NCBI GenBank assembly: GCA_027186245.1
Contig: CP114489.1
Coordinates: 9,679,501-9,743,500 of the forward strand
Source: Coriaria nepalensis
Taxonomy: Eukaryota > Streptophyta > Magnoliopsida > Cucurbitales > Coriariaceae
Length of the DNA stretch: 64,000 nucleotides
Direction: 5' to 3'
Shown piece after piece: positions 38,857-51,918 of this stretch. The position numbers were made by a program, and so were the translations under genes. Each line of letters starts with the position of its first letter. Position 1 is the stretch's first letter. The notes under the pieces were generated by a model that did no database searches, was not told where the DNA came from, and saw only the letters and a list, made by a program, of their open reading frames with translations.

Positions 38857-40477
38857 TTAAATAAGTAATGATTGAGTCTGATTTAAAGAAATTGAATTGT
38901 TAATGCATTAGAAGTTTGTATCATTAAAATAAAATAAAAATTTATTTTACTACATATTATAAAATAAATAATCGTTCTTAATAATTATTATTTAGTAAAT
39001 TAAAAGTTAGTATCATTAATAATTAAAATTATAAATAAACTGTAAAAAATATTATTTGCCAAATAAGAGTTTGTATTAATGGAAAGGTTTTAACATACAA
39101 AATAATTTCCAAAAAAAATAAATCTCTTAAGATTAGAAGGTCATTTTGGGCCTGTGTCGGCTCACGTGCCCGCATAATTAGACACGGCACGGCCCGATAC
39201 CCATACGTACCCATGCTTATGCCATACTTTTACCATGTCATATCATGTGTGCTCGTGCTGGCTCAACTTATTTTATCACCTTTAGGAGCTGTGAGAAAAG
39301 AAAATAAAAAAGGAAGTGAAAAAACAAAAAAGAATGTAGAAATAAAAAGGGGTAAACTGAGCTTTTCCCACCGTAAGCCCAAAACTAAGCCAATGGGTCC
39401 CCGAACGACAAAGCCCAATTAGTGTTCCCTTTTGGCAATCGTAGGAAAAAAGCGAACGGCTGCTCGAAGACAAAGCGACGTATGGTTCGAGCCAAAATTA
39501 TTCCGACCCGTCAGGGGCCCCACTGTTGATAAACAATCTAGAAGGGCAAACTTAGGAGATTTGGGCCGCATTTATCCTTAGGAGGCCATGAAGCATGATG
39601 GACCTATGAGGGGAAAGGAAGCTACTGTTCGGAAGCCCATGCAAGTGCAGCGTACGGTTTTACAAACCATCCAAAGATAGGTCGAAGGAGGTGAGCTACC
39701 CACCAAATCAGGCACGATCCCATGATACCCAAAAAATGGGGAGAACAACGTGCATGAGGGGAAAGAGAGAGAGAGAGAACTGGCCTTATTTAAGTACAAC
39801 AGCTTCTTACTATCACCATATCCGATTCTAGTCCAATTTGGATTTCGGTTCCCGTTCCGGCTCGGACTAATCCGAACTCCTATGTGCGTGTCATGTTCTG
39901 ACAGGGCCGACAAAACACATACGACAATTTCTCAATTAATCAATTTCCATTGACCAAATCAACAAAATACACAGTACCCATCACCTTTTTATGTATGTTA
40001 ATGGAATTGATTATAATAACTGACGGGTGATGGCATTCATTTCAATTTCCAACGCTCCCCCATTAACAAACAATGCTTATTACTTAGCATAACAAGTAAT
40101 CGAAGCAAACAAATTCTACATGTCTTTCAGTAGCCTGTCATTAGTACCGACACAGAATTACTGCACATCAGGACAAAACATTTGTCATTTTCACGTGCTT
40201 TTGTTGCCCTCATTATTTAAATATTTTTTTTTAATTTATTCACTTCTTAATTTTTATATAAATTTATTCATATATAATTTATATTATCTTTTTAATTTCG
40301 ATATATTTCTAATAAAATATTATAATCCTTATGAATGAAAATTCATATTACGATGACGACACATCATTAAAAAGTGTTATAAATAATTTTTTTTATTTTT
40401 TATCTTTTATTATTTTTATTTTTATCTTTTATTAATATATTATTTTCTTTTAAAATTTAAAATATTAAAAAGATAAA
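38857..40477. other. Intergenic, with a possible hAT-end remnant
   Basis: The 39130-39260 stretch (GGCACGGCCCG-type sequence) resembles terminal regions of plant hAT elements and the start of the hAT relic at about 48960. The minus-strand open frame at 39578-39913 matches no family that I know. Confidence 0.35.
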
Positions 40478-40992
40478 TTAAAAAATTAAGGGAAAAAAAA
40501 TAAAACTTGATCTGATTCTTTAAAAAAATGATCGAAATAATTTAATTTTTTGACGAAAAAAATAGATCAAATGATTCGATTTTTTCGTGAGATATCTAAA
40601 TTGAGTTGAATTTTCATAAGAAATCCAATTATCAATTTCATTATTAATCGCGAAGAATCGAATCATATTGACTCTAATTGAATCTGATTCATTAAGAACT
40701 GGAAAAAAAAAAAAAAAAAAAGGAGGACCAAACCTTCGATGGAGGTTGTCCCTTTTTTTTTCCTTTATCATGTTATTAATGAATCATATTGAACTAGAAT
40801 CAGTTTCATTGAATTCTTTGCGATGAAAGACAAAATCAATAATTGCATTTCTCATAAAAAATTTAATTCGATTTATATATCTCATGAAAAAATCAGATCA
40901 TTTAAATATATTTTTCTTATTTCAAAAATTGAATTATTTCAATTTTTTTTCTTCTGAGAAACTCGTTTTTTTTCCCCTAACCTTAAAAGGTT
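40478..40992. repeat. Large foldback (inverted repeat) locus
   Basis: Left arm about 40478-40695 and right arm about 40776-40992 are diverged reverse complements. For example GATTCGATTTTTTCGTGAGATAT at about 40575 matches the reverse complement of ATATCTCATGAAAAAATCAGAT near 40880, and CTGATTCATTAA ends the left arm where TTAATGAATCAT opens the right. The 80-bp centre carries a long A run, a small hairpin (GGACCAAACC facing GGAGGTTGTCC) and a T run, so the pairing nearly continues to the tip. No transposase lies inside. Confidence 0.75.
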
Positions 40993-41040
40993 TTAAAAAA
41001 AAAAGTTTGGATTTTAAATAAAAAAAATTAATTAATATAA

Positions 41041-41062
41041 AATAATAATAATAATAATAATA
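41041..41062. repeat. (AAT)n microsatellite
   Basis: Seven AAT units just right of the foldback. Confidence 0.85.
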
Positions 41063-42538
41063 AATTAATTATAATGATATAACTTGTATATCAATATCAA
41101 CACGAATTCTTTTTATAAAAATTAAAAATATCTAATTAAAATTATACATAAATTAAAAACTTAATCAAAACTAAAAAAAAAAAAAATGAAGCTATAAAAA
41201 GTGAATTATAAAATACTAAAACTAAAAGTGAGTTAACCTTTTTATTTTGTAATATTCTTAGCCTAGCTAGTCGGTACTATTGACTTTGGTTAGGAACTGT
41301 AGATTGTAGTAAGTGAACATAGTGTAATAATTAAACCTGCCGGTGCGATTTCTTTTCACACTTTTGTTTCTGTATTGTCTGCGGTTGGGGATGAATGTTG
41401 CTCAGTCAAAAGATCCGTTCCTCAACAGTCAGATTCTCTTTGATTCTTTCTTCCTAATCTATGTCCCGCCAGCAGCAAATAAAACAAAGGAACACTCAAG
41501 AACAAAAAAAAAAAAACTTCTTTTTCTATTTGGGTAAACTACAATTTGGAAGAATATGTACATTATGGATGGAGATAATTGATTTGAAATTAGTTTATAA
41601 ATAAGTAGTAATTAATTAGTATAAAAGATTATGATATATGTAGATTTTATTATTAAAATTAGATGTTGTTTTTAAATATATATTAATTATATATTTTTTT
41701 AATGCATAAATCAATTTAAGGTGAGTTTCATCGGATTATCCATGGTAACTCCATTCGATGTTTAATATAGTTTTAATGTACAAACTTTTCATGCACATTC
41801 AATGTTTTAGATATATACGGGAATTTTTTAAAAAAATTAGAGAATTAATAATTTTAAACAAATAAAAATAATAATAAAGAAAAGTCAAAACACTTATCTA
41901 TTATTATGAACTAAACAGTTACTAGAATATACATTTATTTAAGCATTAAATTTATGCTTAAAATTAAAATATAATTTATTATCAAATGTTTAAAAAAAAT
42001 TTAAAAAGCATGATCGACAATGGTAGTTGGTGGAGGCATTGGTTGGTGGCAATAGTAATCGGCGGAGGTGATTGGTGACGACGGTGATCGATGGCAGCCA
42101 TGGTTGGTGATAGTGGCAATTATCGATGGTGATGATCAGCATGGCTGGTTGATAGCGACTGTAAAGTGATTAGTAGAGATAATAATAAATGGATATAAAG
42201 AAAATTTAAAATAATAAAATAAATTAAAATTTTTCTTAAAAAAAAAATTAAGGTTTTAAGATTAAAAATATAAAAAAATTTGGTTAATTTTTAAAATAAT
42301 TAAATAAAAAATATGATTTTGTAATTTATTCTTCTTAAAATTTTTTTGATGTAAGTCACTTTGAGAATAATACCATATATACTTAAAATACTTAAAATAA
42401 TACCATTTTTGCATAATCACTCCAAATATGAGTAAGATTACAGATCAAACAAACATTACATACTTAAAATACTTTCTACATCCTCCTCGCAGCATATATA
42501 CTTATATCAAATAAACATTACGTACTAGCCTACTTTAT

Positions 42539-42569
<31 letters not shown>

Positions 42570-42658
42570 TTATAATATTTACACAACTAAACATAATTAG
42601 ATACCTAAATAATAACTTAACACATAATGTATTATACTAACACACCCAAAATAGTTAA
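41063..42658. other. Intergenic 3' of CYP78A
   Basis: AT-rich, with an odd GC-richer patch (about 42010-42170) made of degenerate GGTTGGTGG and GGTGATGA motifs, and an (AT)n run at 42539-42562. No gene supported. Confidence 0.5.
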
Positions 42659-44598
42659 TCACGGCCTTTGCAGAGCCACAGCACGAAGAGGAAACTTCAT
42701 CTCACAAGACAGCTTCAGAACCTCGCTCAAGTCAACTGGTTGACCACCTACTGCATCTGGGACCCACTTAAAACGGTGCACCAACTCAGCCACCCATAGG
42801 TGCACCGTCACCAGGCCAAGGTTCTTCCCTGGACAAACCCTACGCCCAGCACCAAACGGCGCAAGCCTTAGGTCACTCCCCCTCACGTCCACGTCAGCTT
42901 GCAGGAACCGCTCCGGACTGAACTCAAGTGGGTCCTCCCACACGTGAGGGTCGTGTGTGATTGCCCACATGTTGACCATGGCGGTTGTGTTTGCCGGGAT
43001 AAGCATGCCGTTGCTGAGGTGGACGTCCGAGGTGGAGAGACGGGCCCAGGAGAGGAGTGGACCGGGTGGATGGAGTCGCAACGTCTCCTTTACCACCGCC
43101 TGTAAGTAGGGCAGCTCGGCCACGTCAGCATCTGTCAGGTGGCTTTTATTGTTATTATTCTTTGCGATTTCGTTGTGAAGGTTTTGCTGGATTTGCTGGT
43201 TTAAGACTAACTCGGCCATAACCCACTCGGTTAATAGAGCCGTTGTATCGGTCCCTCTGAATATCATCTCCTGTAACAAAACCAACTCGGTGAGTCAACT
43301 CAAAACTACGATATCCGATAAATTGTCAGTTATCTCAAGAAGTAATATACATATATATATATATATATTAATTAATTAACATGCATAAATTATTTGGGAA
43401 AATTATAATTAATCTATCTTAAAGCTTTAATATAATTGATATCATACTTTATAAATTCAATTGACAATATATAATATAAATCAACATTTTTCAAAATAAA
43501 AAAGTGTGATAAAATTACTTACTCTTGAATTAAGAAATAATAAAACATTAAAAAATGATGATAGAATATTAGAATGGAGCGAAGAGTACGTACCCATAGA
43601 ACAGCAATCATGTCATCTTCTGCAAGCTCTTCGTCACCCTCCAAATGGAGCAAAACGTCAACAAAGTCATCTCCATCCGACACGGCGTTTTTGGACCCAT
43701 TGTGATCTCTGTGCTCCTGTATAATCCTTTTGACCAGTTTTCTGACCCGAGGAACCATTTCGGAGCACCGCTCATTGACCCGAAACGGGTCGTAGAAGCA
43801 GCTCAACCATGGAAGATAGTCTGACCAGTTAAAAGCACCTAGAAGCTCAAACCCTTCCCGAACCAAACTCTGGACCTCCTCCAGCTCCTCGTTAGCAGGA
43901 TCCGAGTCGAACCGTTTTCCAAACACACTCCCCATCATGTTATTTAACGAAGCTGCTTGTAGATGTTTTCTTAGAAGAACGGTTTTTTCATGTTTTTGTT
44001 CTTTTGCTATATTGTACAGCATGACGGCGCATTGTAGCCGGCGACTTGTTTCATGGGCTAAAATGCGCTTTGGTGAAAAGAGGTGAGTCGAAGCAATCCG
44101 CCTTAGAAGACGCCAATATGTACCATTAGGCGCAAAGCCGATGGCTCGGCTGAACAAGAGGCTCTTGGCCGACTGTTTGATTGGGCGATCAGCAAAGTGT
44201 GGCGATGTCAGGATCTCACGTGCGGTGTGAGGGTCAGAAGCCACTACGACAGGAGTCGAGCCAAGGCTGAAAGCCATGAGCTGAGTGTTACCTCGGCTCC
44301 ATGCCATAGCCGCTAGTGTTCGGTGAGCTAAGCCACGGCTGAGAGCAAAAAGGCTACCGAAAATAGGTAGTCCACATGGCCCGGGAATTAAAACGGCGCC
44401 GTTTTTTCGGCCCCTTCCGTTTTTCCATGCCGTCCCGCCAACTGAAAAAGCCCAAGGGAGGAGGAAAAGAGAGGTCAAGGCTAGGAGGAGGGAGAGGAAA
44501 AGGTCATATCTATCGTTTAGAAACTGCGGTTTGGAGCCAATAAAAGTGGCGAAGAGGCAGAAGCTGGTTGGGTCTTTTTTGTCAAAACCAAACTCCAT
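42659..44598 (-). CDS. Cytochrome P450, CYP78A family
   Basis: Two exons, 44598-43594 and 43270-42659, in phase 0, give 538 residues. An N-terminal membrane anchor (about residues 29-46, [17 protein letters not shown]) is followed by the PGP hinge ([11 protein letters not shown]). The O2-binding helix reads FRGTDTT (about 339-345), spanning the exon boundary region with DMIAVLW-EMIFRG, a CYP78A hallmark. ExxR is ETLR (397-400), PERF is at 454-457 and the heme loop [10 protein letters not shown] has Cys481. CYP78A enzymes are ER monooxygenases controlling organ size, seed growth and plastochron, acting before an unidentified mobile signal. Which member this is (such as CYP78A5 or A7) cannot be settled by eye. 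The start is the ATG at 44598; the longer frame opens with TTG. Confidence 0.95.
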
Positions 44599-44663
44599 TT
44601 CTCGAGAGGGCAAGGGTGCTGTTTACGGAGTAAATGGTTAACGTGGTTGGTTTTGTTCTTGTT

Positions 44664-44671
44664 TATAAGAG
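44664..44671 (-). promoter_or_regulatory. Candidate TATA box of the CYP78A gene
   Basis: Minus strand CTTATAAAC about 70 bp upstream of the ATG. Confidence 0.4.
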
Positions 44672-44728
44672 AGTGGTTTGCTTACTTGTCTACTTGTTTT
44701 GCACGTAGAGAGAGGGGGGGAGAGAGAG

Positions 44729-45228
44729 AGACGTTCTATTTCGCAAGGACAAATAAGGCAAGATGTGTGGTTAGGGGATGACGAAGTCTTAATTTTTAGT
44801 GGCGTTGGAGGGCACATTTATATGCTCAGGTGTTAGCATAGGGTTCTCTCTCGAAGTTCCACGAAATGCTAAGATACATGTTGTAGATGAGTCTCTAGCC
44901 GACAAATCTTGTAGAATACTTCACCAGTTGAGTTCAAGTCACTTTATCATCGAGGAGGTATTAATTGGGATCCGATAAAGAGACGTTCTATTTCGCATGG
45001 ACAAATAAAGCAAGATGAGTGGTTAGGGGATGACGAGGTCTTAATTTTAGTGGCGTTGGAGGGCACATTTATATGCGTAGGTGTTAGCTTAGGGTTCTCT
45101 CTCGAAGTTCCACGAAATGCTAAGATACATGTTGTAGATGAGTCTCTAGCCGGCAAATCTTGTAGAACACTTCACCAGTTGAGTTGAAGTCAATTTATTG
45201 TTGAGGTAGGTATTAACTGGGATCCGAT
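44729..45228. repeat. Tandem duplication of a ~250-bp segment upstream of CYP78A
   Basis: Copy 1 (about 44729-44975) and copy 2 (about 44981-45228) share nearly all bases with an offset of about 252; both start GAGACGTTCTATTTCGCA and end GGGATCCGAT. On the + strand copy 2 has an unbroken frame of nearly 60 codons (from about 44997, containing DEWLGDDEVL and VVDESLAGKSC). Copy 1 has the same frame broken by an extra T. The encoded peptide is not recognised. Confidence 0.85.
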
Positions 45229-47040
45229 TCCATATGGTTTGGCCGGTATCAATTATATGAAGTCCCCTTGTTTTTAGCTCCGTTGTAAGATTTGATCCGA
45301 TTCCATTTGCATGGTTTGATTCAGTGAATGAAATGAAAATCATTTTCATTTCTTTGACACCCAATGTAGGAGAATTCGGTATAGTAAAAGCGGACTATTA
45401 GAAAATTTATTAAGGATGTGGGGTTGGGTAGTACGGTAAACTAAATTATAAAAAAATTTCATACTAAATAAATAAAATATATAGATTTTAAATGGCTAAT
45501 ATAATATATATATGTTAATTTTGTATTTCATTATTTAAAAATATACTATATAACTAATGATATTATATATATATATAATTAGACCTCTCTTTTTTTAAAG
45601 AACAATATCATTCGGATCCTAATATTTCAAACTGAATGAATTAAAATTATATTTAAAATTAATCAAAACTTATTAATTTAAAATTATATTTATAAAAAAA
45701 ATTATGGGGTAAAATTATATATTTTTTTAATTTAAATTTAATTTGGGCAAGAAATTAAATTTTAGGAAGTTTGTGGGGAGGGGCGGGGGGAATTGATTAG
45801 TTTAAAGTTTAAAATAGTGAAATTGAACGTAGAAAAGAAACTAAAAATTGAGAATTAAAGATTGTAGGAACAAGAATTTTAAAATTCTTAAATTTACCCC
45901 TAAAGTTTTAAGATTCTAAATTTACCTCTAAAAATTTTAAAAGGTTTTTTTGACCCAAATCCGCTAGTGTGTGGAATGATCTATTCTTTTTAAAATATAG
46001 TAAAACCTCAATAAATTAATAATGTTGAGACCATAAAATTTATCAATTTAATGGAATATTAAATAATCTATAAATTAATAAATTAATAATTTATCAAAAT
46101 ATTTCTAATTTATCAAGCAAATTATTATAATCATTTCAATATATTGATTTTCTTATATTCAGTACTAAAAACATATCATAATAAACCAAGCATACTTTTT
46201 ATGAAAAACATATAAATGCATAGATTTTTGTGATAATAGAAAAATAATAGGAAAACTTACAACTTTTATGTTGGTAAACAAAATATCACTCTAGTGGAAA
46301 AAAATTGTACTTTAAATAATATATTGAAATTTTTTTTTTAGGAAACAAGATTCAATATGTCACTATGAATCATGTTTCGAAAAGAAGGTCTCAAAAAAGG
46401 ATGACATTAAATAATTTTTTGTTGTAGTTAAAAGTATTAAAATGGGTCTGGCTTTTCGGGCCAGCCTAAAATGCTAGACTCGACCCATACAAATAGGTTA
46501 GGCTCGAACAAAATTTGAAGCTCGATGGACTAATCTAGCCTAGTATTTGGGATTGGCCTCACCTCATGGGCCTAGATTGACTCGGTCCGGCTGAGCTCGG
46601 CTTCATTGCCCTTAAGGTTTAGGCCTTCTCAATTTTGAATTCAAAATTTTATTACAATTATTTTTTTTTTATCTGGGAGGGAGTCTGTCTGCAAGCCTTA
46701 TTTCAATTATTTTTGTGTTTTTAGTTCTTATATTAGTTATCACATATTTCTAGAATATCTAATCCTTAATCTCAATTTCTAATAAGCAATTTTTTTCACA
46801 AATTAAATTAAGGTATTTTTTATTTTATTTATTTTCATGTTAAATATAATATTATTTATTATTAAACTTAATGTTAATGTTTTACTTTTTTTTACTTAAT
46901 ATTTTATATAATTATGTTTTTTTTATTAATAATTTATTCTTAAATTTTTTATATAAAAAATATATCGTCATCAATTTAACTTCAATTCTCTAAATGAGTA
47001 TGAACAAAAATTTTGTACCGATATAATTTAGTAAGACTCA
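45229..47040. other. Intergenic, AT-rich
   Basis: No gene. A GC-richer island at 46440-46640 (GGCTTTTCGGGCCAGCC and similar) looks like the end of a non-autonomous hAT-type element, but no partner end was confirmed. Confidence 0.4.
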
Positions 47041-47303
47041 ATGAAAGGACATCAATACAAATCATAAATTTTCAAATTGACAGAAATAAAAATTTCTCAC
47101 AATTTCTTAGATTTATGGACCCAATTCAATTTAGTGGGATCATTTATCACAAAATTTTTTTTTTTCCATCGAGAACGTTTTATAAAACTTTCCAGACTCA
47201 GCGAATTCAGAGTATCTTATTTTCACGCAATTTTGATTTTCTAACTACTTGTTTCATGATTTTAATTTTAGTTGCAAATCCTACTCCAAAGAAAGAGTAC
47301 TCA
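47041..47303 (+). pseudogene. ycf2: Plastid ycf2 5'-end insertion (NUPT), degenerate
   Basis: Opens with ATGAAAGGACATCAAT, the start of plastid ycf2 as I know it. It continues with recognisable blocks: TTTCTTAGATTTATGGACC, ACCCAATTCAATTTAGTGGG, GAACGTTTTATAAAACTTT, AGTATCTTATTTTCACGCAA, and after a deletion AAAGAAAGAGTACT. Frame and sequence have drifted, so it is an old nuclear copy of organelle DNA with no function expected. Confidence 0.75.
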
Positions 47304-48959
47304 CATTAATAGCATATTTAATTTCAACGTTGAATAAATTGACAGATAATAATATTTGTCTATCAATAATAAAAATTACATTAATAAAAATATAAGCCAA
47401 AATATTCTCCGGGTCTCAATTATTGGTGAAGCAATCATATTTCCTTCGCTTAAAACTAAAACTTGGATAAAAAAAATCTCCAAATCGAGCTCCGTGGCCT
47501 AAGTAGTCTTCATAATAAAAAGAGATATTTATCAATAAGCATCTACTCATTTAAAAATCATTATAAATGATTTAAAGTATATAAAATATTCCTAAATGTA
47601 TTATATCAAGTACTATTATTATTTAAATAAATTACTAAATTCTAATTAAATATATAATATTAAAAAAAATTATATTAAATTATAAATATTATTTTTATAT
47701 AATAATCTTTCAAATCATATTTACGATTGGAACAGTATTGATATTCGCTCATTTACAAGAATATATATAATATGAATACTCAATTTCTAGTCCATAATGA
47801 AATGCACCTTTGAAACTAATAAACTTTGCAGGTCGGTGAAATATAGGATGCCTGAATTCGAGGCTCCAGACACAAGAGTGCAGTGAGTACTTGTGAGAGA
47901 GAGAGTGAAATTAATTCTTTTTTACTTTTTAGTTCTTAACTTACATGGCTACATACTATCTCTGACAACCTGACAACCCACACATGCCATTGATTCTGTG
48001 AGGCTTGCTCCAGATTTGAGATCTTTCTCTAGTACAATGAATTTCTTTTTTTCTTGTTTTTTGTTTAATATTTTTGTATGAATGACCTATGTATATACGT
48101 TACTCACGAGATGACGTTAATGTATCTTGTAATAGGGAAAAGGTATATATAATATACCTGTCCTGTCAAGCAGGCTTGTAGTGTAGAGATAATGACAAAT
48201 AAGTTAATGTCGACAGAAACAAAATACAGTCGATAAGGTTTTTAGTTCTCTAATGTGACCAAGAAATGAAATTGCCTTTTGGTTTCGATTGAATCAATTG
48301 TCTTCTTGCTTAGCTGCGGCTGCAATTTCATTCGTTAATTATGAGGGTGCATGTGATTGTGCATATAAGGACCAAAAAAAAAACAAAAAACTTTCATTAA
48401 GATAATTCCATTTGATTGGATACAGTAAAAAATTACATAACTCGTCATAAATTTTGTAGTCTCTGAGGTTAATCTAATAAGAATATAAGGAGATAGAGGT
48501 GTTGTCGGATGGCTCAGATTTGGACAGTTTCTATGATCAAATTTAAAGAGTCGAAGGTTTGAATTATGAAATATAATATAAAACTCAATAACCCAAATTC
48601 CCTAACTTCGAACGTAAGAGGTGTAATTCTAAATGGGGACATTAATCCTCTTCCTTCGCCAACACAAAACTTCTCTTTACGAAGATTATATGTCATTAGT
48701 ACTTTCACTTTCACCATTTTTATGGCTCCAAAGCCATCACCATCTTTTTTATGTCATCTCTATTTCTTAACTGTTATCACCATTTACTAATTTTAACTAA
48801 AATGTTGGTACACTGTCACTACTATGCTATGATCCTATTCACTTGAGCAGCTCAACTGTCTTTGCCACCACCAACATTTTGATCAATGCAGCCACTATCT
48901 TCTTTTTTAATCTACCATCATCAATAATGTTATAACCATTATTATAAAATGTAACGTCC
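47304..48959. other. Intergenic, nothing recognised
   Basis: AT-rich; further plastid similarity near 47400-47510 is possible but could not be supported. Confidence 0.45.
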
Positions 48960-51080
48960 AGTACGACACGATAAAAATATGGACACGGCATGAGTATTGG
49001 GCCGTATTGTGCCCAATATTAGAGACCCGTGTGCTGGCATGCGGGCCGAAAATCCTTCTAGATGCAAGCCTAAGCCTACACCTAGGCTCTGTATGTGGGC
49101 TGGCATGCTGCCATCTCACTCACACTCCTACAGTCATGCTGACTGTACAAGTTTCCTTTCTTTTTTTTTTAAAAAAAGTTAATTTTTTTTTCTCTATAAA
49201 TATCTATATTTTCATTCACAATTTTCAGAATTCAATTTACATTTTACTCTCTTTCTCTTTAATTTTCATATTTTTCTCAATCTCTATTATTTAGTTCTCT
49301 ATAATCTTTTTCAGTCTTTCTAATTTTTCTTAATCTTCATAATCTCTTGATTCTCTCTAATTTTTTTGTCTCAAATTCTCATTCTCAACCGTGAAGTTTT
49401 CATCAATTGAATTTGAATCATTATAAGTTGTAACTTATGTTTATTTTCACATTTTATTCTATATTCACTAATTTATATTAACAAGTTCTAATATTTACTA
49501 TTATTTTGATGTAGGAAATGGATCTCTATCATAAAATATTATCGGTTTTGGACCTTTTGGTTACTCCGAGAACGACATAACTGTTGAAGACTATATGGAT
49601 CTACCAGATGACATTGACAACAATATAGAGGAAGTACAAGAAAATATGCAGAGTAAAACATCATCTTAAAAACATTAGAAGAGGGCTTCTATTTCAAAAT
49701 TTTAGCCATTGTTTTGAAAAAATATACCAACCAGATAAAAAGGTAAAATGAAAAGATTTGGTGTATGCAAGGTACGTAATAAAAAATTAACTGCAAAAGC
49801 CATATGTGGTACTGGTCAGTTAAAACGACATATGAATAAATGTATATCTGCAATTGATACATGAATAACTCAATCTACTCTTACTTTTCAACTTGAAGGT
49901 ACAGTTAGTAATTAGTCCTATGATGATGCAAGAACTAAGTGAAAGTAAATATTTTGAAGATTTTATTAAAAATTATTTTAATCCGCACTATTGTAAAAAA
50001 AAGTATCAATACAAATAGAAAAGATTTAGAATTATATTTTAAAAAATAATATGATGCTTTAAAATTAGAATTGGGAGCATCTCATGTTAATGTTACATTA
50101 ACTTCAGATATTTTGAGTTCTCGATCTAAACAAGATTATTTATCTATAGTCATACATTATTTAGATTCTGAATGGGTACTTAAATAAAATCATAGGTTTT
50201 AGAGTAATTGAGCATGAACATAACACTGAAAATATTTCTAAAATAATTTTATAAGTTTTATGCGAGTTTGATATAAAACAACGTATAATATCAATCACCT
50301 TAGATAATGCTTCTACAAACACGATGGTTATAAATTTTTTACAATCCCAATTAGATGGATATAATGGTGAAATATTTATGCATCAACATTGTGCTTATCA
50401 TATTATCAACCTAATAGTTAAGGAAGATTTTAAATTAGTAAGTGAAGAAATTGGAAAAAATTAGAGAAGCATTAATTTGGCTAGATAATTCAAATTTGCG
50501 TGTTTCTGCATTTAAATTTTTTTGTATTTTCTTAAATAAAAAACCTAGAAAATTTTCTCTTGATATAGATGTTAGATGATACTATATTTATACTATGTTT
50601 TGGCATGCTTTACCTTATAGTAACGAAATTAGTTTATTTTATCATTAAAAAAAGATAAAATTATATTATTTGATAATGATTGAGATACTGCTAGAAAATT
50701 TACTAAATTTTTAGAAATTTTTTACAACTCTATTGTGCTTCTTTTTAGTGTTTATTATCCTACTTCACCATTAGTTTTTATAGAATTTCTTAAAATGGTT
50801 TCGATTTTTGGTCAGTATGTTGATTATGTTATTTTTGGATCTATTGTAATTCAAATAAAGGAAAATTTTAAAAATATTGTATGATATTCCGCTCTTTTAT
50901 TCTTTAGGAGTTATTTTAGATCATATGATAAGTTTGAAGGTTATAAAACAATTCTTACTTTTATCGATAATAACTTAATATACTACTTGAATTGCTAATG
51001 CTTCTAATAACTTTTATCAAGTTTCTAGTATTTATGAAATTAAATATAGCGATTTACAGTTTCAACGATAAAAGAAAAAA
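48960..51080 (+). mobile_element. Degenerate hAT element with zf-BED transposase relic
   Basis: The left part (48960-49150) is GC-richer sequence of the kind seen near hAT ends. From about 49515 the + strand reads, with many stops and shifts, a BED-type finger (KLTAKAICGTGQLKRHMNKC at about 49783-49842), then LTSDI with SRSKQDYLSIVIHYLDSEWVL (near 50100-50180), ITLDNASTNT (near 50295), and FTKFLEIFYNS (near 50700-50735). These are plant hAT (RICESLEEPER-like) transposase blocks in the right order. The C-terminal dimerisation region is missing, where gypsy sequence follows. Confidence 0.75.
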
Positions 51081-51125
51081 TAAATAAAAAATATATTATT
51101 GTGAAAAATATTCTCCACGTCCCTC

Positions 51126-51690
51126 AAAATGAGTACCACCTATCATCCGCAAACGACGGATGGTCAAACCGAGGTAGTAAATCGTTACCTTCAACAATAT
51201 CTACGGGCATTTGCAATTGATTCTCCTACATCATGGTTCAAATACCTAGGGTGGGCGGAATTCCACTATAACACGAATTTGCACTCGTCATTAGGCTGCT
51301 CTCCTTTTCAAGCAGTCTTTGCGAGACCTCCACCTACTATTACTTAGTATATCAGGGGATCTTCTACTCCACAAGCCTTAGATGAGGAGCTATTGACCAG
51401 GGAAACCATCCTGGCGAAACTCAACGCTAATCTCACAGCAGCACAAGTGCGGATGAAGACACAAAGCCGATAAAAGACATATTGATTTGTCGCTGAGTGT
51501 AGACGATTGGGTCCTCGTGAAACTCCAACCTTACAGAGCAATCCCTAGCCTCTACCCTAAACTGGCCAGAAGATTTTTTTGGCGCATTCCAGATCCTTCA
51601 GAGGATCGGCACCGTTGCTTACAAGCTTCAACTTCCGGCCAGCTTAATGATACACCCAATATTCCATCTTTTTCCGGCCAGCTTAAAAAT
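51126..51690 (+). pseudogene. Ty3-gypsy integrase C-terminal fragment
   Basis: Reads MSTTYHPQTTDGQTEVVNR then YLGWAEFHYNT, typical of the gypsy integrase core end (one extra Thr in the HPQTDGQTE box). After a stop at 51345 it continues with LSVDDWVLVKLQPYR and ARRFFG-type sequence of the integrase tail, shifting frame near 51570. Nothing else of the element is found, so this is an orphan fragment. Confidence 0.8.
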
Positions 51691-51918
51691 TTTTTTTTTT
51701 AAAATTAATTCAAAAAATCTTAAACTACCATAATAAACCATTAAAATATATAATCAAAATTAGTCATATTACTTATTCTGTATAAATACAAATGTAAATA
51801 AATAGTAAAGGCTAATGAAGTGTGTGATTAGTGACTCTTATCAACTAACAAAAGAGTAGTAAGCTTGAAATTTGAATCTAACCAAACTGGAAATTTATTA
51901 ATATAAGCACTTGAATAC

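Noticed and set aside
39578..39913. 111-codon minus-strand frame
   Set aside because: No recognisable domain, no promoter or splice support, and it lies in a repeat-rich spacer.
41343..41537. 64-codon frame with a signal-peptide-like start
   Set aside because: Leu/Phe-rich by composition only; it runs into a poly-A stretch and has no known family.
42899..43105. Frame opposite the CYP78A second exon
   Set aside because: It is a shadow of the P450 coding sequence on the other strand.
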